From: Brachyhypopomus gauderio
Taxonomy: Eukaryota; Chordata; Actinopteri; Gymnotiformes; Hypopomidae
Direction: 5' to 3'
DNA length: 64,000 bases
Assembly (NCBI RefSeq): GCF_052324685.1
Contig: NC_135220.1
Location: 8,901,820 to 8,965,819, forward strand
The position numbers and the translations under genes are program-made. The notes under the pieces were generated by a model. That model saw nothing but the letters and a program-made list of their open reading frames with translations. It made no database searches and was not told where the DNA came from. Positions 1 through 12,223 of the stretch are shown here, one piece after another (within the stretch, counting starts at the first letter, position 1; each line of letters opens with the position of its first letter).

Positions 1-357
1 CTGCACAGCCCACGTGGGCTTGCATTATTTCTATTATATAACTTTATATAACATATATAAAGTTGAAAAGAACAAATAAATGAAGGTCATGTGAATGCAG
101 GATGTGTGAAGTATTTGGACATTTCTACATAACCCACATATCACAGCTGCAGTATTTCTGGATGCAGTTGTGGGTCAGAACAGCAGAGGTTGCAATAATG
201 TGGGAAGGCTGTAGTGTTCACAAGCGTTGCCAATACACCTATGACATAAATGAGTCACTTCCCTCCTGCCAGACAAGAGCTTTCCAATCACTCCCAGACA
301 GCTTACAGCTCTGTGTCATCTATTAAGGTGTGGGGAATGTTTACTCACTCCATTATA
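1..357. repeat. Outer block of inverted duplication, left copy
   Basis: This block reappears in reverse complement at 28,633-28,992 with very few differences; for example the 74-codon open frame at 102-326 is repeated without change at 28,664-28,888 on the other strand. Similarity runs to the first base of the window, so the duplication must extend further left. It stops near 357, just after a shared CACTCCATTATA. No coding capacity is recognised and the shared open frame looks fortuitous. Confidence 0.9.
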
Positions 358-1459
358 CTCCGAGATATTTTGAAATTATTCATACTACTTACATGAAAAT
401 ACTTACAAAGAGACCTCCGGCCAACCTGTTTCATATATTTAATGATTAAAAGCTGAAACCATCTTCTCTTTGAATAGCTCCCCTGGTACAGCAGGCAGAG
501 CCCAAAAATGACAAGGTCATGGTTCCCAGGAAGTATGTGGACACCATCATGGAGACAAATACATGCAAGTTGCTCTGGATAACAGTATCTACCAAAAGCT
601 GAAAATGTATAATGAAATGAAAATGAACCAGTCGTTTAACGCCACAGTCCTGCTGTACAATCAGACACAATCACTGTTTCTTCACACTGTTTCTTCACAC
701 TTCTTCCCAGGCCACCATGCTGTCATTGCTGCCGTCACCCATATTAATCAATTATTTTGTTCAGATTTTACAGGCTGTAAGAATATTATGTGTGACTTTA
801 CATATACTGCATCAGATCCTGTTCTTTTCCAGTGAAGTGTTGTCTTGAGCAAATATATTTCATACGTATTGAATATGATGGTTTCATGTGGTTTTCATGT
901 GGTTTCAGTTCCTTATTTCAGAGTCAGCACAGAAACGAGTGAGAAATGAATAGAGCTAATCTGGCTTGTTCTTCCCTCATAAAACCAACAGATCAACAAA
1001 AACTACAGAATCCTACATCACTGTGGATATGAGTGTCAGGACGACATTGTTTTGTTTTGGATGACAACTTCATTTTTATATGATATACAGCAGATTCATG
1101 TTCAGAAAGCAATAAAACCATTTACACGAGACTCAGTGGCATATTCACTGTAATATTTGTCTATAATGAAGTCTGACCCTGACTAAGTGAACTTTGAAAT
1201 CATGCCATTCCTTGAGATACAAGGCCGCATGGAGGGGGTTACTTAAAAATTATACTCACACAACCATAGTTATCGGCTTAATTCATTTCAACATGTACAT
1301 TCAAGCCTGCCAGACTGAATAATTGTGTGAATGTAAGTCTGTTCTCACTCCTGTGCTCCCCAGTGGCCAGTGATGCAATGTTTTGGCTCCATATCCTTTC
1401 ATGCAAATTGCCTTATATGATTGAGTGCTACTGGGTGTCAGTAAAACACACATTTATAC
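358..1459. other. Gene-free stretch upstream of gene A
   Basis: I recognise no gene or repeat here. It lies between the two blocks that match the right arm. The corresponding right-arm interval (27,161-28,632) looks unrelated and contains a SINE and a MITE, so one or both arms were rearranged here after duplication. A 90-codon open frame at 563-835 has no recognisable domain and was not called. Confidence 0.5.
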
Positions 1460-1657
1460 CGTATTTTTAAGATCCTTTGATAAGAATGGAAAAGAATGCA
1501 TTGAGGAAAAAAATGAACACACAAAAAAACTGACATCAGTTTTGACTTCAAGGCACATGTAATTAGTGCAGAATTCCAGGTGGTCCTTGTTGTGCACTGG
1601 TAGCACTAGGTAACCGAGGGCTCGTCTAAAGGAGGAACATTCACGGCTGCTGCAGGG

Positions 1658-4600
1658 ATGCCCTGGTCAAGTCTGCTCGTCCTGGCTCTAGCGGTCATGG
1701 TGTGGACCTTCCCGGTACCCAGACCCAGTGATGCTGACGTGAAGTTTGCAAAGGTATGTGACCTAATACACCCAGCATGTATATAAAATTATCACAGCAA
1801 GGCACTAGGGGTAGGGTTAGAGTTAGGGTTAGGGTTAGAGTTAGGGTTAGGGTTAGAGTTAGGGTTAGGGTTAGAGTTAGAGTTAGGGTTAGGTGCACCT
1901 AAACTGAATTCTCTTTTTTTTCCTTCCCTTTCGTATGTCCAGTTTAAAGTGCTTATACTGCCTGTTTTCTTATCAAAACTGGTCAAATTGGAGTTTGATG
2001 ACAGCTGATATAGTGCATGCATGTTTATACGCAAGATTTTAGATGCTGGACTATAAGAATACATAACTGCATTAGTTCTATCTTTCACAAAGAGACTTTA
2101 TAAAACATTATATCAATGCAGTAATTCTATTAAAGTTATTAAGGTTATCTGCATTTGTAAGTTTTAATTTCTTTGAGACCTTGGGTCAGATATGAGAAAT
2201 ATACAGTATCTCCAGAGAATGAATGTAACAAACTCTCAGTATGAACCTGGTTAAAGGTCATGTATAATAAAATTTCATTATTATTTTTGAGATTTAGTAT
2301 TCTAAAAAGTAAACATTACAGTAATAGTACTAGCTTTTTTAACTTCATTTTGTTCAACTTGAAATTTTTCATATGGGAGGTTCCCTTTAAACAATATTGC
2401 TCAAAGGTTAACCCTAACCCTAACCCTAACTCTAATCCTAACCATAAAATAAATAAGCCATCCAAATAATCAAATCATTCCAGCATAAACCAAATCTATT
2501 TCACAAGATGTTTCTGTCACACTACAAAAACATCTGTAATTGACGACATCTATGTGCTGATGAATTTAGAGTAATCATGCTGTGTTGTGCAAACTGTTAG
2601 GAAACAATTTGTGGTTTGCATCATCACTTGGCCGTTCTAATGGTCCATGCAGTTATGTTTGTATATAGTGGCTTACAATTCATAGCACAAGTGGTTAGAA
2701 ACTGATTTGAAACCACTGGAGTACTACATATATACAAGCTGATGCGTTGCAAAAAAATAACACTGGAAAATAATTCTTAATGATACTCACTGTAAAAGAT
2801 TTTGCGAGTACAATAGCAGATGTGGTTCTTAGACAAATTAAGTCTGTCCAGTAGATTTATGTCTGTGTTTTTCCTTACCTGTCATAGCCACCCCCTCCAA
2901 AGTTGTAGCTTGGGGCTAGATTCTGGAATTTTAACAGGAAAAATATAATAAGCAGTCTTTGTCCTAAGGTAAATAATAAAAACGTATAGTAAAGCGGACA
3001 GCTGTCTCACGATGGTAGCAGGTCACGATGGTTTGGAATGAAGTTTAAATGTTTTCTGTTGCCCTAGGCTAGGGCAAAAAGATACACAGCTCTCCTGTTT
3101 TCTTTCCTAGAAGAAATTCTAAAAACACCTAAACCATTTGTTTTAAGTCATGTGAAATTCATTTGCATACTGATTAAAAGTTCATCCAAGCAGCTAAAGT
3201 TGAAATGGTGGATTTGTAAAACCTTAATAATTCATATGATCTCAGGGCTATCTGGAGAAATTTTATGGGTTTAGGCCGTTAGCGGGTCGGCCGAGGCGGC
3301 AGGTGGAGTTCGGTGCCAAAGGCTTCAGAGCCAAAGTGAAGGAGATGCAGAGATTCTTTGGACTGTCTGTGAGTGGCGAGCTGGACCAGCAGACCCTGGC
3401 TGCCATGAGCAGGAGTCGCTGTGGCCTCGCAGACACTGAGCAGTTCGGGGACACTACACGCTGGAGGACCCACAGACTCAGCTACAGGTGAGGCCTGCTA
3501 TACTGGGGCCACGCTGGGGCCACGCTGGGGCCACGTTGGGGCCATTCTGGAGCCAGGCTGGGGCTATTCTGGGGCCATGCATGACCCAAGTGTTTCTGTG
3601 TTCCTCAGTATCTCCAGATATGGCACCAAGATGAAGCCCTCTCAAATCCGTAAAGTGTTCAGAGTAGCATGGAGAATGTGGGCTCGAGCAACACCCTTGA
3701 AATTCAAAAGGACAAGAACAGAGGCAGACATCATGATCTCCTTCAACACCAGAGGTGTGTGTGACAGACATCATGATCTCCTTCAACACCAGAGGTGTGT
3801 GTGACAGACATCATGATCTCCTTCAACACCACAGGTGTGTGTGACAGACATTATGATCTACTTCAACACCACAGGTGTGTGACAGATATCATGATCTCCT
3901 TCAACACCACAGGTGTGTGTGACAGATATCACGATCTCCTTCAACACTACAGATGTGTGTGACAGATATCATGATCTCCGTCTATTAATATCTACCATAA
4001 TTCGCCCTATGTGATGCCATTTTTTGTTTCGTACTTTGTACTTTCGTACAAAACTATTTGCTTCTTGCTCTTTTTTCAAGTACACAATAACATGTTGTAA
4101 ACAAAGCTTGATTTTGTTAATGCTAAATGCAGATCACGAGGATGGTTCTCCATTTGACGGTCCAGGAGGGACACTGGCCCACGCGTTTCTCCCTGGCCCT
4201 CATCTTGGAGGGGACGTGCACTTTGATGCTGAGGAGAACTGGACAAGTACCATCTCAGGTGGCAAAGAAGGGCTGAAATGCCTCTGTACATATCTTACAT
4301 CCTATGATGAAGACAGGAGACTTTTGTAGCGCAGCACCGTGAGCATACATAGCTGATTCATTTTTAAAAGCTTTTAAACTTCATTTTTAAAAACAATATT
4401 TTCTGATCTGACATCTGATGAGACACTGTGACAACACTTGTCTCCAAGGCTATAATCTTGTTGCGGTTGCTGTTCATGAGTTTGGCCACGCCCTTGGACT
4501 CGCTCACTCACCTGACCCTGGGGCAGTTATGTTCCCAGCCTACCAGTTTGACCCCCATACTGATCTGCAGCTGTCCTTCCAGGACGTCCAAGACATCCAA

Positions 4601-5851
4601 CAACTCTATGGTATGTAAGTCGGAGTATAACGCAACATGCTGCTTCATTAAAATCTGATACTGTAGTTGACTACTGCCACAAACCAGATGCTTCTTAAAT
4701 AGGTAAGAGCCCAGTTGAACCTGACAAACCACCTCCGAAAACACCTGATAAATGTGACCCTGAACTTTCATTTGATGCAGTAACAGGATTTCAAGAAGAG
4801 CTCATCTTTTTTAAAGATAGGTAACCTGACCTAAAGACTGTAGCTGTTATGTTTTTTGTACATCAGTTAAGTATTTAAAGAGAAAAATAATGAAACCCTA
4901 AAATGACGATACCCATTGATACAGAATGAAATCGTGTCCATCACAGGTTCATGTGGAGATCCCATCCGACCTTTGAAGAAATAAGGATCACATTGATAAC
5001 AAGCTTGTGGTCTGATATACCAACGTACATGGATGCTGCTTACGAGAACAATGGCACCATTGTCATTTTTAAAGGTGACAATGCCATGGTGCAAGCTGAC
5101 AGTTTTAGAACATTTCTGCCTGCAAGTGTGAGTAAACTGTTGTGTCCATGCATGTGTGTTCTAGACTCTCAGTACTGGGAGGTGAGTGGTCTGGATGTGA
5201 AGGACGGCTTCCCAAGAGACATTTCTGATTTCGGTTTTCCAGACAAGATTAGGTCTGTTGACGCAGCCCTTCATTTTCGGGAAACGCAGGTTACTGTCTT
5301 CTTCACTGGAGAGGAGTGCTGGAGGCAGGTTGTCTAATCTTTCAATACCATAGACCTAGCATGGCTAAAAACCATGTTCTGTTGGTGAGGTTAGAATTTA
5401 TACAGTTTACCAAGCACTGAGCAGCAAATTGTCTGGAGTAACTGTTCCTTCTGCGTTTAGATATGATGAAGAACAGAAGCGAATGACTGATGGTTATCCA
5501 AAAATGATGATGCGTGAGTGGGCCACGGTCCCCTGGCCAGTGGACACAGCAGTAGAGTATCAGGGTAAGTGCTGTACACAGATGTGAAATAAACTCTTCC
5601 ATGCTTTAGAACACTCTCACTTTACTGACATATGAAAGATGGGAAAGGAACTGCATCTGGGAGTTAGAGTAACACATATCAGTTGATTTTGTTGTGTAGG
5701 TCTTGTTTATTTCTTCATTGGGAATCTGCAGCTGGAATTTGACCCTGAACTCCAACGCGTCACAAACACAAGACCTGCAAACACATGGCTGCGGTGTGCA
5801 GACACCCATCATCAACATGGCCATAGGAAACAGCTCCTGGAGTTACTTTGA
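1658..5851 (+). CDS. Gene A: secreted matrix metalloproteinase, MMP1/3/27-like, 10 exons
   Basis: Exons: 1658-1753, 3246-3487, 3609-3754, 4133-4258, 4449-4610, 4703-4820, 4947-5074, 5165-5324, 5461-5564, 5700-5851. They join in frame to 477 residues. Residues 1 to about 20 are a signal peptide ([16 protein letters not shown]). The propeptide has an aberrant cysteine switch, SRCGLAD with Cys91, where the family has PRCGxPD. The catalytic site is [11 protein letters not shown] (His213, Glu214, His217, His223) with Met-turn AVMFP. A Pro/Lys hinge leads to a four-bladed hemopexin-like domain closed by Cys in DKCDPE and LRC. Beyond that Cys is an unusual 17-residue His-rich tail. Intron 8 has a GC donor (AG|GCAGGT). 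The hemopexin part resembles stromelysins and MMP27, yet Tyr, Asp and Gly positions typical of collagenases are kept, so orthology is open (a fish mmp30 or mmp20 type is possible). It would be an extracellular matrix protease. Confidence 0.85.
1807..2446. repeat. Two telomere-like tracts in intron 1 of gene A
   Basis: At 1,807-1,893 there is a run of TTAGGG units mixed with TTAGAG variants. At 2,408-2,446 there is a shorter run in the opposite sense, CCCTAA. Both lie in intron 1. The right arm shows neither: the first falls in a deleted segment and the second is absent from otherwise matching sequence near 26,530. The short open frames over these tracts are meaningless repeats of Leu-Thr or Asn-Pro-Asn. 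Confidence 0.85.
3498..3582. repeat. GC-rich short tandem repeat in intron 2 of gene A
   Basis: Seven or so imperfect copies of an 11-12 bp unit of the form CTGGGGCCACG start just after the exon 2 donor. This leaves intron 2 only 121 bp long and mostly repeat. The matching right-arm segment has been deleted. Confidence 0.75.
3724..3983 (+). repeat. Tandem array grown from the end of exon 3 plus its donor site
   Basis: The last 30 or so bases of exon 3, the splice donor and the GTGTGT after it are repeated about six times with a 38-40 bp period. The first copy is the exon itself; the later ones lie in intron 3 and show scattered changes (TCATGATCTCC to TTATGATCTAC, AGAG to ACAG). Most copies keep AG|GTGTGT, so several decoy donors follow the true one at 3754/3755. 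Using a decoy would add 38-40 bp steps, which mostly shift the frame. Confidence 0.9.
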
Positions 5852-6784
5852 AATCTCCTGAACTGTTGGGTTTTAACAGGGAATGAAACAGAACAGCAGT
5901 GATGCTACAGTTCAGCCGCCGAGATCCTGAATTATTTTTGTCACTGAAAACTCTTTGTGATTGGACATTTTGACACTAACTACCTCATTGCTGTTGTGCG
6001 GTCCAGCTTCTAGAAGTGACAGACAAGATGTGTCCACACAGGACGAGGATGAGGACACAGCATAATCTGAATGTTGAAGAAAGATTACACTTTCTTTAGT
6101 ATCTTCAGGATAGTATCTTAGGAATATTGTACACCGTCAAAGTGTGTCCAGTATTGGTATCATTTGCTGTCGTCTTGGCACCATGATGTCTCACAGGTTG
6201 TAAATCATGTAAATGTGTATGAGTCAGTCCAAAACTGCATAGGTGAGCAGGTTTATTGAAGCACCATGACAACAGCACCAACCACACCTGCTTCCTTAAT
6301 GAAATGAATCACAGATACAATGAAACGTAATGGACAATGTAATGTGTGCATCATTAAAACATCATTGGTCCAAAATATTATTAGAATTAATGCAGTAAAA
6401 GTCCCTCAGTACATTGTGTATGAATCTGATCAAGTGAATTCTCTCTAAACTCCTCATCCATCCATCGGTGCTACACACACTTCGCATTTGGTTCTTGTTC
6501 AGGCATTTTTTAAGTTTCTATCTCCCTCTACTATGATGCCCATACTGGAAAATCAGACATTACTGATATGGCATTTAGGATGTGACACAAAAGTCCTCCT
6601 GTGATTTTTACAAAGACGGTACCGTCTGTTTCTTTACCTGGTCTGCAGATTTTGCTATATGTTGTGTCCCCGCAGTCAGCCTCAGTCAGATATCCCGACC
6701 TTCACTTCATCTCTGGCAAGATGCCGCATTATTTTATTATGGAAACCCACGAAACCACCCACAGGTTCAACGTGTCTTCGATTT

Positions 6785-6985
6785 GGCAGTCATGGCCTGG
6801 TGGTTAGGGAACTGGTCTTGTGACCGGAGGGTTGTGGGTTTGATCCCCAGACCTGAGGCCATGACTGAGGTGCCCCTGAGCAAGGCCCTTAACCCTCAAT
6901 TGCTCACTTGTATAAAAAATGAGATAAAAATGTAAGTTGCTCTGTATAAGGGCGTCTGCCAAATGCCATAAATGTAATGTAAATG
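6785..6985 (+). mobile_element. tRNA-derived SINE
   Basis: A head with an A-box-like GGCCTGGTGGTTAGGGAAC and a B-box-like GGGTTTGATCCCC is followed by a body shared with the copies at 16,876-17,150 and 50,096-50,386. The tail differs: it ends in a short piece related to a common fish repeat (GGCGTCTGCCAAATGCCATA). The head is like tRNA, but it is not a tRNA gene because it does not fold into a full cloverleaf with an acceptor stem. Confidence 0.75.
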
Positions 6986-7639
6986 TGTCTTTGATTTGTT
7001 ATGTACTACCTCAGATTAAACATCGTATTCACGTTAAATGGCAATACCACTGCATTTTAAACCAAGTGGAATTCCTTTCTTCTGTTTTTTGCTTACTACT
7101 ATCAATGGCGGGTGACTAATCAGACCCCCCCCCCCCCCTGTCTTCATTTGGGGGTGTGTATGCATGCATGAATACGACTTATGTTTGGGGTTAAAACAGG
7201 GTTGTTCTGATTTCCATATCTATAAATTATTCCTTTATGATACTGTTATGATTCTGAGGTACCACTCAGAATTTCGTTGTATCATGTACAATGACAATAG
7301 ATCTCTACTCTCTACTCTCTGTTGATTTATTTTTTGATTAAGGCTTTGAGCAGGACTTGTTTACTGCCTTGACATTTTTTTTTTCATTTCACTTCTTCCA
7401 TCAATTGTTCTGTCAAACTCCTCAATAAAAAGAAGGAAAAAAATACAAAAGCAACTAATTGGTCATAATACATGACAAATGCTTCCAGTAGGAACACCTG
7501 GTGTTGAGCAGAGGAGAACAGGTTCACTTTGTGAGTCTTGGTTCCTCTGAAGGCTCCTCTGGCCATACCACGGTTACCTTTGGCTTGCTCATTGGAGGTC
7601 TGGACTCATACTCTCTGAGTCAGGGGATGTACCATGGGA

Positions 7640-7700
7640 CAGAAAGACAAAGGACAGAAGTAGACATTGTGACATTTCCTTCAGGACCAAAGGTGTGTGT
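7640..7700 (+). pseudogene. Possible relic of an MMP exon 3 with donor
   Basis: The stretch AGACAAAGGACAGAAGTAGA, then ACATTGTGACATTTCCTTC, then AGGACCAAAG|GTGTGTGT follows the end of gene A exon 3 (AGGACAAGAACAGAGGCAGA, ACATCATGATCTCCTTC, AACACCAGAG|GTGTGTGT). The match is imperfect and covers about 60 bp, with no other exon recognised beside it. It could be what remains of a further gene A-like copy. Confidence 0.5.
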
Positions 7701-8868
7701 AAGGCACGCTGCCAGGTAGATTGACCTCTGAGAGGCCTGACTGATATATTAGTCATTAGGGCCAGCACTAAGAGGGTGCTAGGGGGAGAATTGCCCCCCT
7801 AAATCAATCCCAAACCTTCCCCCCGGAAACACTCCCACCACCACCCTATTGCACCCCACATACACATTGGCTTTCAAAATATGACGTGTGTCCTTCCATC
7901 ATTAACACAGTCAAAATATGATGTATCACCCCCCCGTCAATACAGTCTATAATGGGGCCTGTTAGTCATACAAAACTTGTTAAATACTTCTGGTGAAATA
8001 ACGCAACGTCATTTATGAAATAGGACATGTAATGAGTCTGTACAGTGGAATGAACTATAACTCATTTACTAAACAAGTGATCATAAAGAAGTGATCCTTT
8101 CCCACCCAGTCAATCCCAGTACTGCTACTTCACTAAATGGAATATTTGTAGGTCGTGCAAATTATAACCTGATGCCTACACAATGTGCAGTATGTGGTTC
8201 TACTGTGTGTTTCAACACATTTTTTAAAACACTGCTTAATATGCTAAATAATCCAAATATGCTTGTCAGAATTATGTATATCATAATATAGAGAACAGGA
8301 AAGTGCAAAGTGTTATCAGGTAAAGTACATTTTAAATCTTTGAGTAACAGGTATTTAAGTCTTCAATGTCCACTTGTTTCTTATCACATACTGGTTAAGA
8401 TGATTCTTAAAATGTACAATCTTGGTCCTAATTGTCCATCGTATCTGTTGTGTTAATACATCACATGCCATGTACTCAACCTCTAGGTCCCTAGTTTTAA
8501 ACTGATCATTGTCATTTATTGTGGTCACTCCTAAATTATGGAACTCACTTCCAAAGTCTGTTTGGGTTGCTCACTGTCACTGTTTCACTTAAAACCCTGT
8601 TACTCATCTGTTCTCTCTGTTATCAGTGATCCACTGTTGTAATATAATTTGTCATGTATATGTTTTCCCTGTCTTCTGTGTTTGGTGTATTCTATCTCTA
8701 TATAAAGAGATGATGATGTTAAATAATGTGTGGTAATGGTTAAATGAAATGTCCATGTCTTGCAGGTTATTTTCAGGGGAATTCACAGTACACAGTCATC
8801 CAAATGTTGTTCCTCATCTTTCATTGCTTTATGATTCATGGTGTTGCTCAATAATTCATCCTTTATGT

Positions 8869-8875
8869 TATAAAA
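8869..8875 (+). promoter_or_regulatory. TATA box of gene B
   Basis: TATAAAA lies 55 bp before the ATG at 8924 and is conserved in the right-arm copy. An AP-1-like TGATTCA (8,832-8,838) lies 31 bp upstream of it. AP-1 next to a TATA box is typical of inducible MMP promoters; activity here is inferred. Confidence 0.65.
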
Positions 8876-8923
8876 ACAAGCAGCTAAACCTACACAGCAT
8901 ACGTGTCTTGTCAGAGAAGAAAC

Positions 8924-11474
<2,551 letters not shown>

Positions 11475-11764
11475 TGACTCACATCTAATTGCCATGCAGG
11501 TAGTGGCATAACAGAACCATACATCTATTAACTTATCCTATTTGTTATCTTATATTATCTATACTACTTATATTATTATTATTTTTTTATCAGTACTCAG
11601 TGTTATCAGAATTATCATCTTATTATTATTCATGTTCATTTGTCTAATTTGCAGTCACTTGCAGTTATTGGTTTTTTTTTATAAATGTTTCCTAATGTTT
11701 CACAACCTAGACCTGCTGTTGTTCTATTAGACACATGTTCAAACATTTAGCAATATTAATAGAA

Positions 11765-11770
11765 AATAAA
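11765..11770 (+). promoter_or_regulatory. Poly(A) signal of gene B
   Basis: AATAAA lies about 290 bp after the stop and is the first consensus signal downstream of it. It falls 250 bp beyond the end of the duplicated arm, so B and B' should use different 3' ends. Confidence 0.5.
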
Positions 11771-11886
11771 GGCAAAGAATACTGTTTTAATATTATGTGT
11801 TATATGTTGTTCTGTGTTGTTCGCTGAATCTGAATCTGTGTAATTTGCACGATTTCATAGTCAAATTGACGGACTTTCCCCTATCC

Positions 11887-11945
11887 CTTTAGGTTTAACC
11901 CTAAACCTAACCCTAACTCTTTAGGGTTAACCCTAACCCTAAACT
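11887..11945. repeat. Telomere-like tract in the spacer
   Basis: Imperfect CCCTAA and TTAGGG units lie in both orientations within 60 bp, close to the inner edge of the left arm and directly before a hAT MITE. Confidence 0.75.
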
Positions 11946-11955
11946 ATTCCATGAT

Positions 11956-12223
11956 CAGGGGTGTAGTGGGGGGGGGGTGTTGCGTGGGGTGTTGTCCCCC
12001 CACTTATTTTAACCAGTGGTGTAGTGGTAGTGTGTAGCTTATTTTAACTGGATGTTGCTCTTGCTGAGACTGTTACGTCAAACGTTAGGTTAATACATGA
12101 TGCGTTAGTAATTTGCCAACTCCTGGCGATCGATCGCCCCCCCCCCCCCCTCAACAATTTAGAATTGCTACACCGCCACACCAAAAACGACCCCCCACTT
12201 ATTTTTTTAGGACTACACCACTG
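11956..12223. mobile_element. hAT-type MITE, 268 bp
   Basis: The ends are inverted (CAGGGGTGTAGTGG and CTACACCACTG) and are flanked by a perfect 8-bp target duplication, TCCATGAT (11,948-11,955 and 12,224-12,231). Eight-base duplications are the mark of the hAT superfamily. Inside is a second, partial set of similar ends and homopolymer C and G runs. There is no coding capacity. Confidence 0.85.

Larger units (their letters stand above)
5852..8868. other. Interval between genes A and B
   Basis: The first 220 bp and the last 370 bp match the right arm (23,760-23,950 and 22,500-22,880). The central 2.4 kb is present only in this arm. It holds a tRNA-derived SINE (6,785-6,985), a poly-C run (about 7,126-7,138) and a possible MMP exon relic (7,640-7,700). 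I see no intact gene. Confidence 0.7.

Noticed and set aside
563-835. 90-codon frame upstream of gene A, possible small gene
   Set aside because: No recognisable domain or splice signals, and it lies in a stretch with no match in the other arm. Nothing supports coding.
1695-2088. Open frames of repeated Leu-Thr or Asn-Pro-Asn in gene A intron 1
   Set aside because: They are translations of the telomere-like tract.
3609-3617. Alternative start of gene A exon 3 at 3618 (acceptor CTCCAG)
   Set aside because: Both are in frame, but starting at 3609 gives ISRYG and the same spacing to TPLKF as in the paralogues. The downstream acceptor would drop three residues.
6785-6985. tRNA gene
   Set aside because: Only box A and box B-like motifs are present; the same head recurs with a shared non-tRNA body at 16,876 and 50,096, which marks a SINE.
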